Below are positions 11,201-23,783 of a stretch of DNA of 64,000 nucleotides, piece by piece; the first letter of the stretch is position 1; every line of letters starts with the position of its first letter. The stretch is taken from contig NW_006768769.1 in NCBI RefSeq assembly GCF_000204055.1, positions 74,785 through 138,784 on the forward strand. The letters run 5' to 3'. This DNA is from Melampsora larici-populina 98AG31. Taxonomy: Eukaryota; Basidiomycota; Pucciniomycetes; Pucciniales; Melampsoraceae. The notes beneath the pieces were generated by a model. That model was not told the DNA's origin and made no database searches. It was given only the letters and a program-made list of their open reading frames with translations. A program made the translations under genes and the position numbers.

Positions 11201-11203
11201 TCA

Positions 11204-13826
11204 GGCCTTGTTTTGGTCAGCCTACTCCAAGCAGTGTTGATTTGAGGGATGGGCTTGACTTCTGGGCTCTCAGAGTCATATCCCGTTGCAAAAAAATCTC
11301 TATGGCAAAGATCAAAAAGAAAATGCGCTCAAAAGATATTGAAAAAAATTCTCACCTGGTAATAAAAGAAACTGTCTGACAAGATCTCTTAGTGTATAAG
11401 GACAAATGTTTCATTCAACAAAGTAACAAACAGCCTCATCTACAATATGTTAACATGGGGAAAACCCACAAAACCTTGGTGACATTTTCCACCAAAGACT
11501 TTCTATCTGAAAAAATGAGGTGAAATATCATCAAGTCTGTATAGAATGAGTTTTTGTAGAATTTTGTAAATCATGATGATATGAAAACACATCTATAGTT
11601 TTCAGAAACTGCAACTACTCAAACAAAGAGTTGCAACATAATTAATTTAAGGTCAACAAACAACTATGATGAGGTATGACTTTTTTGAATTGTATGGTGT
11701 TTCCTTTGATGACTCATTTGACTTGTGTGGTTTTTGGGTCAAATTGCATTTGATGGTAAATTCTCATCATAGAAATTGGCCAAGTGACAGGATCTTCTGC
11801 AGAATGAAACCAGGTAATTCAAACTCATACTGCTTCATTGTTTTTTTAATTTGTGAAGTCCTCACTGGAGTGAGTTCAATAATAAGAAGCTTTGAGCAAC
11901 ACCGGACTGTTGTGCTGCAAAGCATTGCAGCCCATTGTGCCGTGTTGCAGTCGAGAAATAGGATTCTCAGATTTTAGCAATTGCAGTGCACCAGAAATCT
12001 CTGTTGCAGAAAATGCAGCGCAACACCAGATTTCTGGCTGCAAAAATGGCAACGGCGATTCACTGGTGCAGCAGAAATTTTTCATTGTTTGTTGTGTAGC
12101 GCTGCAGCGCACTACACTATTTGATTTCATTACATTCAGGTATTCTTGTAGCTCTAAATTCTAAATATGTAATTGATTAAGTCACCTATGTCAAGTGTTA
12201 ATTAAATCACCAACTGCCCCAACTACTGCCTCCATTGAATTACCCCTAGGGACACCCTGCCTCATCCACATCCGACTACCTACAGATGTCTCAATTGTTT
12301 GTGGTACCAAACTGCCTCGGTCAGCACTTGCAACATCCGCAGCGGCTGAGAAAAGCCACTCTACTGCACTTGAAGTGCCAACAACACTGAGGTAATTTCA
12401 CACTGTGGTGAAATATATAGGGGATCTATCAAGGAAATTAATCATTATTACTTTACCAAGTTATTAGAAAATTTCAGTGTAGCAGAAAATTCAAAATGGG
12501 GGTTTCAGATCAATTGAAGTTCTTATAGGCTTATGTGTAGTTATTGGCTCAAGATTATGTCATCACATTTCAAATAAACTCTTAAGATCATTATAGTTTA
12601 CTTACAAATTATTACAAAAAGACAGAAAAAGAAAAGATAAGAAAAATTCGAAAATATAGGTATAAAGGTTGGAAAATGGTTTTTAGGGTATTAAGAATAG
12701 AGTTTTGGGTTTTATGAGGTTGGAATATGAAATAACAACATTATATGATACTGTAGCACTTTTAATCTTGAAGGTTGATAAGGGGAAACAGAAGTTATTA
12801 GCAGAAAGGTACTTTTTCAAGGATGGTAAACAAGGGTTATACGTGTAGTTTACATATGTAATGGTGGTAATAATGGAATTTAAGGTTGCCAAGAAAATTT
12901 TCTGGGATTTTTAAGGTTATAGAAGACGATGTCATATTACATGGGCAAGAAAAACAGAGTGGCAGCTGTGAAAAGTGGTAAAAATGGGTGAATTTTGTCA
13001 AAATGAAGGCTTTCAGCTAATTACATATGTCAAATGATGTCAGATTGTGATGCTAGATAGCTCATTCACCGCAGAAGAGTAGATTACATAATGTAAAAAC
13101 CTTAAATCACTAGTAGCGGAGGTGTATGAACAACGTTATAAGGGAAATAAGAAATTGGTGTGAATCTTGAATTTACAGTCACAAGTCAACATGTAACACC
13201 AAAAACCTTAACTTCACAACTCAATATCTTACTCATCACTCATCAGAAGTAGGTCATATGGGTGTGATAAATGATTAGTATCACGAGGGCTACAAGATGC
13301 ACTATAGTAATCTAAAATTGGACCCCATCAGAAAAAATTTGTAATCTCAAAAATTGGTTTGCAGCTAGTTTACAAGGAAAAGATCACCTGTATTCATCAT
13401 AAGAAGTGCTGTACATTGAATCATTGCGTCATTAATCACTTTTGGCTGTGAAAACTACATCATACATTAGTAACAAGATCATTACATTGTGTCATCATAT
13501 GGTTTTTAGGGTTCTTTAGGCAGATTTGGCTGGTTTTTGAGGCTGTTGACTATTGTACAGGTTGTTACATGTGGATATAAGTACTCCTTGATGATTTTGG
13601 GATTGTTGTTCCCCTTTCTGCATCTTATACCTTTGTTGTAGTGCTATAAATCATCATTTATTTACTATATTTGTACTAAGATCACTTGAATCTGTCCCTT
13701 CAAAGCAAGGAGAAATTTATTTACGTGTGTTAAAGACTATAAGTCTCTTTGCAAATAATACTTACAACAGTATTGCTACTAATAAACATAGTTTGTGGAC
13801 TTTTTGTGCTTAAAATCTGGGAATAA
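11204..13826. other. Long gene-free stretch
   Basis: No credible coding region in 2.6 kb of AT-rich DNA. One island at about 11890-12120 is enriched in TGCAGC/GCTGCA units and contains a near-palindrome around AGCGCTGCAGCGC, perhaps a decayed MITE. The rest shows nothing I can name. Confidence 0.5.
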
Positions 13827-13828
13827 TA

Positions 13829-13988
13829 GTGGCTCTCAAACCTGCCCCGGTTTTAAAAAAACCCAGTTGACCCAGTTGTTTTTTGGCAGTAACTTTGTGT
13901 ATCAAGTTGACATTTGTTGACAGCTCCCAGCCCAAAATTCAACTGGAGCAACCGGGTTTTTTGAAACTGGGTCAGGTTTGAGAGCCAC
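13829..13988. mobile_element. 160-bp MITE with TA-GTGG ends
   Basis: The left end GTGGCTCTCAAACCTG is inverted exactly at the right end, and similarity continues inward through the AACCCAGTTG/CAACCGGGTT arms. TAATA occurs on both sides, either a 5-bp or a TA target duplication. Non-coding. Confidence 0.8.
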
Positions 13989-14169
13989 TAATACTTATAT
14001 TGAGATATTTCTCTGCTGCCTTTATCTATTTCTCTGGTATCACAAAGTGGTCAGCAAGTGCCCTTGTGCTGGTTTCTTTGAAGAAGGCAGTCTTTAGGCA
14101 ACTTCTACTATATTACACATAGTAGATTATCCCTTCTTAGGTGTCGTAAAGCTCTTGTTGAGCTTCAAA

Positions 14170-14590
14170 TACTACAACGCTAGGGAAGAAAGGACCGGGT
14201 ATTTGTAACCATGTACCTGTATCCCAAAGTTTGATCAATGCATGATCTTCACATCAAAATACCCGTAAAGAAACTAAGAGACTGTACATACCTTCCACCA
14301 GAGTAGCACCTCTTTTGGATCTGCCATCTTCTTGGGATCAGCGTAGTCCACATTCTTGAGGTAGCTATTCATCTTGTCAACTATTTGTGACTGGATACCG
14401 GCTCCAAATGAAAATGCACCTGATGGTACTCCCTGATCCACATCAACACTGTCCGCTTCAGATGTAGAATTGTTATTCAATTGATCAACTTTCTTTGTTT
14501 CAATTTTGATTTTATTTGCTTCCAAGTGAGACCAAAGTAATTCTTGTGTGTTATTAGTGTGAGAGTGATCCTTACCAAAAGCACCTTCAA
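14170..14590 (-). pseudogene. Decayed hAT transposase fragment (C-terminal region)
   Basis: The minus-strand frame contains VDKMNSYLKNVDYADPKK and DPKEVLLWWK, followed by an intron (GTATGT to ACAG) and then HGYKYPVLSSLAL before a TAG. These line up with the C-terminal dimerisation region of the two hAT transposases at 37-45 kb (YLKGDDPL, AVLNWWK, HKYPVLASLARDYL). The remainder of the transposase is absent. It is a relic with a stop where the conserved Arg-Asp-Tyr-Leu should be. Confidence 0.75.
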
Positions 14591-14592
14591 AT

Positions 14593-14853
14593 ATGGTATA
14601 CAAATATTGTTCTGGAGATTTCCAGAAGGTTTTTGCCAGAACGCCAGAACCCTTCTGGTGTTCTGGAAAACTATATTTCTGTGAATAAGGTTCCACTTTG
14701 TGTCACAGTCATGTACTCAGGATTCTGGTATTCTGGACTGCTGGGGCGTTCAAACTTCCAGAACACCAGAATGCCAGATACCATTATAATTTTTCTTTCT
14801 GATGATCTGGGAAAAATCTTCTGGAAATTTCCAGAACAATATTTGTATACCAT
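14593..14853. mobile_element. 261-bp MITE with long inverted ends
   Basis: The left arm starts ATGGTATACAAATATTGTTC and runs through TCTGGAGATTTCCAGAAG. The right arm is its inverse with a few mismatches. Internal CCAGAACGCCAGAAC/GTTCTGG repeats form a second pairing layer. AAAT flanks both ends, a possible 4-bp duplication. It lies between the hAT relic and the EMC1-like fragment. Confidence 0.75.
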
Positions 14854-14880
14854 AAATCAAAAAGAAGGAAGCACTGGATC

Positions 14881-14930
14881 AAATAAATCTAATCCAACTC
14901 CAATTATTACTGAAGTTGAATTAAATTCGG
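14881..14930 (-). pseudogene. Short degenerate copy of EMC1 exon 14
   Basis: The minus strand reads EFNSTSVIIGVGLDLF, matching EFESTSTVIGIGLDLF in EMC1 exon 14 (16386-16586) at both protein and DNA level (AAATAAATCTAATCC is shared). The similarity fades on both sides. It is an exon fragment about 1.6 kb from the parent gene, with no splice context. Confidence 0.75.
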
Positions 14931-16253
14931 TAATAATTGTAAATCATCTGTTAGGCCGGATTTCTATGAGGAGAACATTTGTCCCTTAAAGTTGTGTGTC
15001 ATGTTTCTTGTGCTATGATGACTTGATCAAGTCAGATATACTGAACAAAAGCTAATGATCTCATAGGAGCTGTTACAGTTTACCACATTGCCAAATTGGT
15101 GTGGCAAATAGACAAAAATTTGGGATCTTTATAACTGAACTGTATCTTTTCTTTCTCTTTGTTCTCTACACTTATCTACATCCTTGTAGTGTATGATTAA
15201 ATGATAAATGAAGAAAGAACAAATCAAGACAGACTGATAGACTTGAAATAAAAGTAGGACAAATTGCAACCAAAGAGTAGGAAAAACTCAATGTGAAACG
15301 CAGCATGGTCAAGATGATCAATTTCTAAAGGCTTCATTCAACTGGAGGGACTTCATCGTACTGTTATCGGTGCATAAGAGACTCAAATGCTCCTTTGTGA
15401 TCTGATAGACTCTTTTGAACTTTGGTGAAGTTTACAGGTCGGCCTTTACCCATCAAAAATTGATGATCAAATGTGTCCTGATCCAATCTGGGAAGAAAAC
15501 ATATGATAACTGAACAGGGGGGTTTCTGATTTCTTGTTCAACTTGAAGTTTAAAGCCTGCCAAAAGAAATGTGATGGATCTTAACTGTGAGCCTATCCAC
15601 TGATATCTTGATGAGCCCATCACAAATACAACTCACCAACTCTCAACTGCATTGTGAAGAAGCTGATTGATTTCTTCTCCAAACAAATTATACCAAGCTC
15701 AACCTGGACCTCACACTTTATTTTTAATCTCAGAAATAAGTGGACAACCCATCAAACAACAATTTGATCCTAAATCAAACCAAATATGATCAAATATCAA
15801 GGATCATTATCATATCACTCTAGGAGAATCTTGATGAATTATGCAGAGTTCCCCATTTAGAGCCCATTCACTTTGACCCCAATTCATGTTTATCAAGGCT
15901 ATCATTAGAAGAGATCAAAATACAAGCCACAGTCAGAATGTCAGCACCAATCAAATGAATATCTCCCTATCAATCTGAGTTCACCAAAGATCCAAAATTG
16001 AGATTATACATCAAGTTTGCTGTTTCCTTCAAACTCAAAAACCCATACCCACTAGCCTTCCCCAAAAACACACACAAGAGGATGCCATATCCCTTTAAAA
16101 ACATATAGTCAACTTGTTTTAAAAGAATTCTATCCTACTCAAATACCAAAAAGAAAGAATCCAATCAAATATATATATATTGATGATATCCAACTAACTC
16201 AATCTTACAACAACAAAAGATTCATCAAATCCTATCTATCTATCTTCATTACT
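14931..16253. other. Intergenic downstream of EMC1
   Basis: AT-rich and gene-free. I found no other EMC1-like exon here and no inverted-repeat element. Confidence 0.45.
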
Positions 16254-19200
16254 TCAATTATACCATTGTCTTTTTAAATGTTTATTTTTAACCTATTTCC
16301 ACATATACACAAAACCCCCCCAAAAAAAGAATAATCAATCAAAGACTTCATCAAAAAAAAACTCAAAAAAAAGAAGACAACTCACAATAGGTTTTAGCCC
16401 TAATACACCAATCAAAAGTCCAATGGTAGTTAGAATCAATTGAAGTTTATTAAATTCGATTCCTAATTGATCAAATCTTCTTGAAGGTGAAACTACAGAA
16501 CTAAATAAATCTAATCCGATTCCAATCACCGTTGATGTAGATTCAAATTCAGTTGGAAAACTAAAGATCTTTTTCAATCCGATCGTCTATGAAGAACCCA
16601 AAGAAATCGTGATTGGTTTGAAGTCTTTCTCATGTAAAAGATCATTTAAATTCAAGCAAAACTTACTGATCGAGAACCAGTGATCACACTCTTTGGGTCC
16701 AAGTCGATAACAGGACTATACATTATCAATTGTTCTTCTATATCTTCTTTTGAAGGTTTACCCATTGGTCTTCGACAATCGAGTAACCTTCTTGACAAGC
16801 TCACAATCTGGTCTAATTCATTCACCACTAAAGAATGATAATCGTAAGTGAAGAGAAACTGTGTTAGCTCTTTCAAATAAGAGTTTCCTGATTTTTCCAA
16901 TCAAGAAAAGTCAAATAAGTGATCTACTCAACCAAGTAAAGCTCTCGAGGTAACTCCAAGTCGACTTTTACTAAAATGAAGAGCCTTGATATCATATGGT
17001 ACCATATATGTTCTTGAGCAACTCGTCAAATTCACACTCGACCTGGCATATCGAATTCAAGAATCTAGGAATCATACTTCCATTCAACTGGTGTAAAAGG
17101 AAGCTTACCCATCTACTCTAATATCAGCTTTTGAGCTCATATACCATTCAATCGAATACAATCGTGTCATCCCATCCATCGAGTCATCTTGGGCTGCAAG
17201 TACTAGCCAATTTTCTGTTAACGATCCTAAGATCGAAGATGTATCGACCCCACTTTCCATCTCAAACGACCATACCAATGAACCTGTGTGCTGATCGGAT
17301 ACTTCTATTGTCCTGGATCCACTTTCTTCATTAAGTTCAACAACCAGGTTCGGATTATGGTATTTGAACAAAGCCCCTCTGTCCCCAAGGAACCGAGCAG
17401 GTGAGCCGCCAAGGTCTGCAGTGCACAGTCGTAAGCAATACCAAGTCTTGTTAGCGATCGCTCTCAACTCAAAATGCAGTTCGTGTAAGGAAAATTCTAA
17501 CCTTTGTCATGTACTGCCAAGACCCTCCTACCAACAGGTAGTTTCGGATTCTCTTGCGCTGTCAACACATCCTAAACCATAGTCATATCACATCAAAATC
17601 ACACCGACAACAATAACTTATCCCTAACTCACTTCTCGTTTGTTTTCAAGTATACGACCTTCAAGCAAGTCAACGCGAGCCTTGACTGCCAATGATTCCT
17701 CCTAAACCGCATTATGTCAAAGCCCATCAATATATGCCAAATGAAGAAAAATCCGAGTTGTAAGAACAACTCACCCCATCACAAGACAAAGCAGTATCCA
17801 AAACAAATTTAGAACCCTCCAATTCATGATGAACAACTCCTAATTTCTTCCACTGAACACTTTCAGAACCAGATCCAAGTATAGTTTTTTTCCATAAAAT
17901 CTTTCCAATTTGATCAGCTCCATCTTTAATTGCAAAAAGCCTTCCAGTTGAAGTACCAATAAACCAAACCCTTTCAGAATTTGTTTTTGAAACTGAATTA
18001 GATCTAACTATCTTCATATCCAAAAAGTCTGCCAAACTTTCCTATATGATCATCAACCTAATTGAGCTTTCTTATTTTTGTTTTCATACCAATTTAAATT
18101 TTAACATACCTTGACAGCTTGAAGAGCATATTGCAATAAATTTGAAGGAGTAACACCTAAAAGTGAAATATCTCCTTTAGAAGCTTGATAAGGTACAATA
18201 GCACCTACTTCACTTAAATCTTCATGTCTTTCCCATTTTAGTTCAGCTCCTTGCCATAATTGAATTGTACCTAATTCAGTGACCATTAATGATCTAGAAT
18301 AAGGTACATAGTTTTTAGTTTCAAGTACTTCTACAACGATCTAAAAATGTTCAAAAATTTGAAAAAGATAAAGGTCAATCCAATGATGATCTTACAATAC
18401 GAGTTTGGAAAGAGGCATACTTGTGATATTTTTCCATTTTCAACTTGATCATGGTTGAAAGTAAGTCCAGTCGTGATTCCATCAGGAGTAAATTCAGTAG
18501 GTGTCAATGCAACGATTTCAAAATTGCCTAGCTTTTGTTTCAAACCAATCAAGATTTCAGATTTCATCAAACAATTTCTGGATCTCTCTATGAAAAAAAA
18601 ATTCTTACAGCAAGTGATTTAGCATAGAAGGTTCTTGAGACGTATGGTAGACCATCTCGATCAATGGCTCCTGCGAAGGCAGCATCTGAAACCTATATAA
18701 CATCAACCAGCCCAAGAGCCGTTAATATATGCGCAATCATTAGGCTACTCATAATCATTAGACATACTTCATCAGCAAATTGCCAAGCAGATTTCAAAGA
18801 ACCGTCTTCTGTCATACGTAATACAGTCGCATGTCCATTTCCAAACCTAGCCAAAAAGATACCGTGATGAGCTAAGCCAATATCTTGAAGTATGGGCGCA
18901 TCATTCTGATCAGGTTCAGAATAGGAGGAAAGCTTTAAAGCTTTAGAAGAATCAGATTCCGATTGCTGAACGGGTCCAATTTGTACAGAAGAAAGTTTTC
19001 CATCAGGATTAACACAAACTATTGCGTGTAGTGAGGTAGACGGAATGTTAAGGAGAAGAGGTCCTTCAGGTGTTTTTCGACATTGAAATTTAGACTGAGT
19101 TCGAGTAGATTGAAGATGTCCTTCTAAACTTGATAAAGTACTGATATGGGTCTCGTAAGTACCATCAGGTAGATTCTTGAAACTCAAACTTTCAATTTGT

Positions 19201-20117
19201 GGGATTGATGAAGGATATACAAGCAAACGGGCCACTGAGCTGTTCATCGGAGGACAAAGATCAATCACTGACATACTCAAACGAGTCACCAATACAAGAA
19301 CTCATACGTACCTGTTCGGTGAATCCGATGACCATGTCCATCGTACCTCTCCACTTTTACCCTTCAGTCTAAGAACTTTTTGACCCCAGCAAGCGACAAT
19401 GAGATCAGGCTTTGAGGCTTCTGGAGAGTGTTGATCGGTACTGAAGATCAAGTCAACGAGGTTATGAGATGAATTATCTGAGGATCCCGTCTTTTCATCT
19501 CCAGCTTTTTGAATATGTCGCTCCCATAGAACTCGGCCTTGATTAAGTGTGAGTAACCTGATTGTTGTTGTAGCTTTGTCTCCTGATACCAGTCCAATCA
19601 CTGTTCCAATCGAATTGCATCACCAGTTGATAAGTTTCGACTCTCATTCTTTTCTAAAGAGGCCTTTGTTGACTGACATTTGTGATCCAAGTTTACAGCA
19701 TGTCGGAGAATAGGTTCTTTCGTAGGAAGTACTAATCTCCAAACTAGAACCAAATGCAGATCAAGTCAGTGGTACACTCCAGACTTGCTTTAAGAAGATG
19801 ATCGAAAATTCGATCGGAACTTGAAATTGATCATGATATTTACTTATTGAACCATTACGAGGATTGAGAGCTGCTAAAAGATTATTTTGAGTTGTAGTAA
19901 GAATGATAGAAGGTAATGAACCCGATAATCGAACGGTTGGATTTGAATGTCTTAGAAAACTTAGAGAAGGAGAAGTTTGAGTTGATTTCAAAGTGGGTCG
20001 ACCGATAAGAGGAAGATGCCAAGTTGGATCATTTTCAATGTTGAGATTAGAAGCTGAGCATGAAGTCGAATGATGATATAGAATCGAAATGCTGAGGAGC
20101 AGATTGATGAAGTTCAT
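16254..20117 (-). CDS. EMC1: ER membrane protein complex subunit 1
   Basis: Fifteen exons in a hand-built model: 20117-19844, 19743-19678, 19600-19312, 19239-18768, 18692-18609, 18585-18421, 18340-18110, 18041-17775, 17701-17633, 17571-17502, 17415-17109, 17012-16933, 16827-16667, 16586-16386, 16292-16254. Every phase closes, giving about 924 residues, the size expected for EMC1. The start has a signal-peptide-like stretch (INLLLSISILYHHSTSCSAS). WD/PQQ-like beta-propeller segments follow (NPRNGSI, TIQLWQG). The C-terminal DUF1620 region is clear: KYHNPNL, GVTSRALL, QIVSLSRRLLDCRRPMGKPS, ESTSTVIGIGLDLF, a membrane helix (LILTTIGLLIGVLGL) and a KRQWYN end. EMC1 scaffolds the EMC insertase that inserts tail-anchored and multipass proteins in the ER. 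Exon 6 acceptor choice is the least certain part. Confidence 0.95.
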
Positions 20118-20598
20118 CTTGAAGTCGATCTGAGTCTGATCGAATCGAACATGAACTAAATTTCAATCGATCCAAACCCAAGCGAGCCACCAGGGAACAC
20201 CCAATACACATCACACTCAATCTCATCGAGTCATCAACTTCTATCACTTCACTTCTTCATCACCATAACTTAAAATCACTCATACACTAAACATATACCC
20301 AGCGTACAAAAACAGTTGAGTAATCGAAAATTAAGATCAAGAGAAATCTGATTCTCGTAATTAAAGCAAACATTTATCTTATTTATCTCTCTATATCCAA
20401 GAAAAGTGTTTTTGAAAAAGTGTTTACTTTCATCAAAAAAGAATGGATAGACAAATGTAAATTACACCTGCAAGTTGAGATCTTTACTCATTGTAAATGT
20501 CATTAATCATATTCCAATCCAACAAATCCAAATCTATAATTAATCGAGTATATCATTAAACAAACTTTCATCTTGATTACCTGACATAGTACATATTT

Positions 20599-23500
20599 CT
20601 AAGCACTTCTGACCCCACTTCTATCCCTCCAATTTTCATACATTTTAATGGTTTCAGGTGTAATCCTTCGTCTAATTTGATTAGCAGCTTCCAACAAATC
20701 TTCTTCTGAAACCTACAAAAAGGACCCAAAAAATCAGATCTTTAGATAGGTAGGTTCTTGTTCAACATAATATGGATATTCCACTCAACTTGTGTAGCAT
20801 TTAAATCTTTGTTCATAGTAATCATTGCAGCATCTTGACACATCGAAACGATTTCCGCTCCAGTACATCCATCAGTCTATAGAAGAAAAAAATAAAGATC
20901 ATTATTAACCAATCCTACAAGGAATCAAGTTAATTTTAGATCGGGAAAGAGAATATCATACCATTTCAGCTAAACGATCAATATTCACTTCATTTGATAT
21001 TGACATCTTTCCAAAGTTAATCTTCAAGATTTCTTTCCGAGATGCATAATCTGGTGGTCCAACATACAAGATCCTATCTATTCTACCTGGTCTCATTAAG
21101 GCTGAGTCCTGAACACCACCAAGTCATTAGAATCATCAGCAAGATAGTTATCACACATTCCAATTATGAATCATCTGATTCTCACTAACGATTACGTCTG
21201 GTCGATTGGTAGCAGCCAAGACCAAGACCCCGTTCAATTCCTCAATCCCATCCATTTCAGTCAAAAGACTGGTCAGAACACGATCTTGAGTACCTGATCC
21301 ACCACTTTCTTCAGAGCTCCTTGAAGCTGCAATGGTATCAATTTCATCCTAAGAAACAAAAACCCTCAAAATCAATTAGTACATCCCAAACTATGATCAA
21401 CTTCAAAAACAATCTTCACTCACCAAAAATACAACTGAAGGTGATGCAGCACGAGCTTTACGAAACAAATCTCGAATCGATTTCTCAGATTCTCCCACAT
21501 ATTTATGAAAGATTTCAGAACCTTTTAGCGAAATGAAATTCAAACCACTTTCACTAGCTAACGCTTTCGCAATCAATGTTTTACTACAACCAGGTGGCCC
21601 ATAGAGTAAAACTCCTCTTGTAGGTCGGATTCCTAACGTCTTGAACGTTTCAGAGTATTTCATTGGCCATTCTACACTCTCTCTTAACTTTTGTTTGACT
21701 AGCTCCTGACCTCCTACATCTGACCATTTGACTTTAGGTGTCTCGATAAACACTTCACGCATAGCTGAAGGAAGGGTTGTCAAGAGAGCCTTTTCAACAT
21801 CATTTGCTTCAAGCTTCATCTCTTTCAAAGCTGGTGTAGGTTGACATTGAATTGATCGTTTGATAGCGTCTAAGCCTGCTGTCCGGATAAGTGAAACTAA
21901 GTCTGCTCCTACATATCCATGCGTTCTATCGGCATAAAGTTTGATCTGATCTACTGAAAGTTGGTGTGGAACTCTTCTTAATAAGACTTGTAAGATTTTA
22001 AATCGAGCGGATGCGTCTGGTATTCCAATCTCTAATTCGCGATCAAATCGTCCTGGACGACGTAAGGCAGGATCGATAGCATTCGGCCGATTGGTGGTAG
22101 CAATAACCATCACTCGAGGAGGTAAACATGCATTGATCGGTACAGAAACAGTTTCCGAACTTGTCTCCGGATGAGACTGATTGTTAGCCACCTTATCTTC
22201 AATTCCATCCATACAAGTCAATAAGGCACCAACAAGCCTACGTTCCACTTCACCACCAGAATCTCGATTCGGAAAAAGACCATCGATCTCGTCGATGAGA
22301 ATAAGACATGGACTCTTAGCTTTAGCTTCAGCAAACAAATCATAAATCTTCTGTTCCGATTCTCCGTGGTAAGCTGATCCGATACTAGAAGACGATAAAG
22401 TCAAAAAAGATGATCCGGTTGATTTAGCTACAATTGAAGCCAGTAGTGTTTTTCCAGTTCCAGGTGGACCATAAAGAAGTATACCACGAGGTGGTGCTAA
22501 ACCTATCATATTTTTTTCATATCAGATTAGATGAAAATCATTAAATTCGATCTTAAAATAGCTTGGAATTTTACCAAAGTGGGAGTAAAGCTCTGGCCTA
22601 GTGAGTGGTAACTCAACTAGGTCACGTATTTGCTCTACTTGTGCATCTAAACCACCGACTGCATCATATCCAACTTCATCGTTGGTTTGTAAGTGAATTT
22701 GTTGGTCTCCGAGAGGGGGCTGCGAGGTTTTCGGTTCTGTAGGGGGTACTTTGTCGTTGGTTTGAAATAGCGGGTTGATTTTGATTTCCGTATTTCGAGT
22801 GATTACAAAGAGTTCCAGTGGTTGCTTGATGTTCGAGTTTGGAGTAGAACTAGTAGTCTGTTTTATATCTTCAACCCTCAAAACACGGCTACCTGCGTTA
22901 TTGGGGATCGAAACATAGTGGTTGATCGCTATATACTTTCGATCAACTGAGCAGACATAGAACATAATTGAGCGTCACATCCTAGTTGACCTACGAGTTT
23001 TGTCATCCCATCTAATTTCAAAAGGCTCGATATTTGAACGGACCAAGTACCTCACGCATAAATCCTTGCCACATTCTCCCCACTTTGAGTTGTCCATCAG
23101 ATCTTAAACTTGGTCTAAGCTGAACTACCGATCTATCCAAATGGGGTAGAGAACTAGAGTCCGGGTCTACTTCCGCGAGAGTTATGGAACTCGCCTCAGG
23201 CAGCTTGATGCCTTTTCCTGGACCTCGATGGTCCACAGGGAGGATGGGGGGTAGGGGTATCACGCTAACCAAGTCGCCTGGAGCCACCGAGGTTGTCATG
23301 AGATGATCCATCGATAAAACAATCACTGAAATGAGTACGCGTTCTCAGGATCAGCTCTTCAAATCATCCTGATCTCAATTTTGTCGCAAGGGATCCCTCG
23401 AAAATGGAATAGGCGTACTTTCTTTCTCGAGGTTTGCAGAGGGCCATGCTACACCGATAGCGAAAGCGAGTAATGATGAGTTCTGAGCATAGAATGAATT

Positions 23501-23783
23501 TTTGATAAATCATCTAAAAAGTAAGATGTAAGGTTTTTCCTAAGAAACTCACTGAAGAAACCGTTTCGTCTAATGTACTTAATTTTTGAATATCATCTGT
23601 TTTAAGTACTGCTTTGATCATCAAAAGATCGCCTGCACAGATTTTGAAAGCTTTTAGAACTTCAATCGATAAATAAACTCGTTTGGCAAATCGATAAGAA
23701 GATGAAGCTGAAAGACATCCGTCTACTTCATCATGACTTTTGACGACGAAGGTCTGTTTGGTGAGATTGTTAGGTGTGGCCAT
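20599..23783 (-). CDS. AFG2: AFG2/DRG1-type double AAA-ATPase (ribosome biogenesis)
   Basis: Nine exons: 23783-23553, 23482-23419, 23325-23044, 22946-22575, 22502-21424, 21348-21190, 21108-20962, 20876-20790, 20712-20599; about 844 residues, all in frame. Two ATPase modules are seen: D1 with [18 protein letters not shown] and [21 protein letters not shown]2 with [18 protein letters not shown] and [17 protein letters not shown]. The Cys-Ser variant Walker A in D2 and the N-domain (AIGVAWPS) separate Afg2/SPATA5 from Cdc48. In yeast, Afg2/Drg1 strips Rlp24 from pre-60S particles in the cytoplasm; that role is taken from the family. The start lies about 3.7 kb upstream of EMC1, on the same strand. 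The exon 3/exon 4 junction (donor GTCCGT) is the weakest. Confidence 0.93.
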
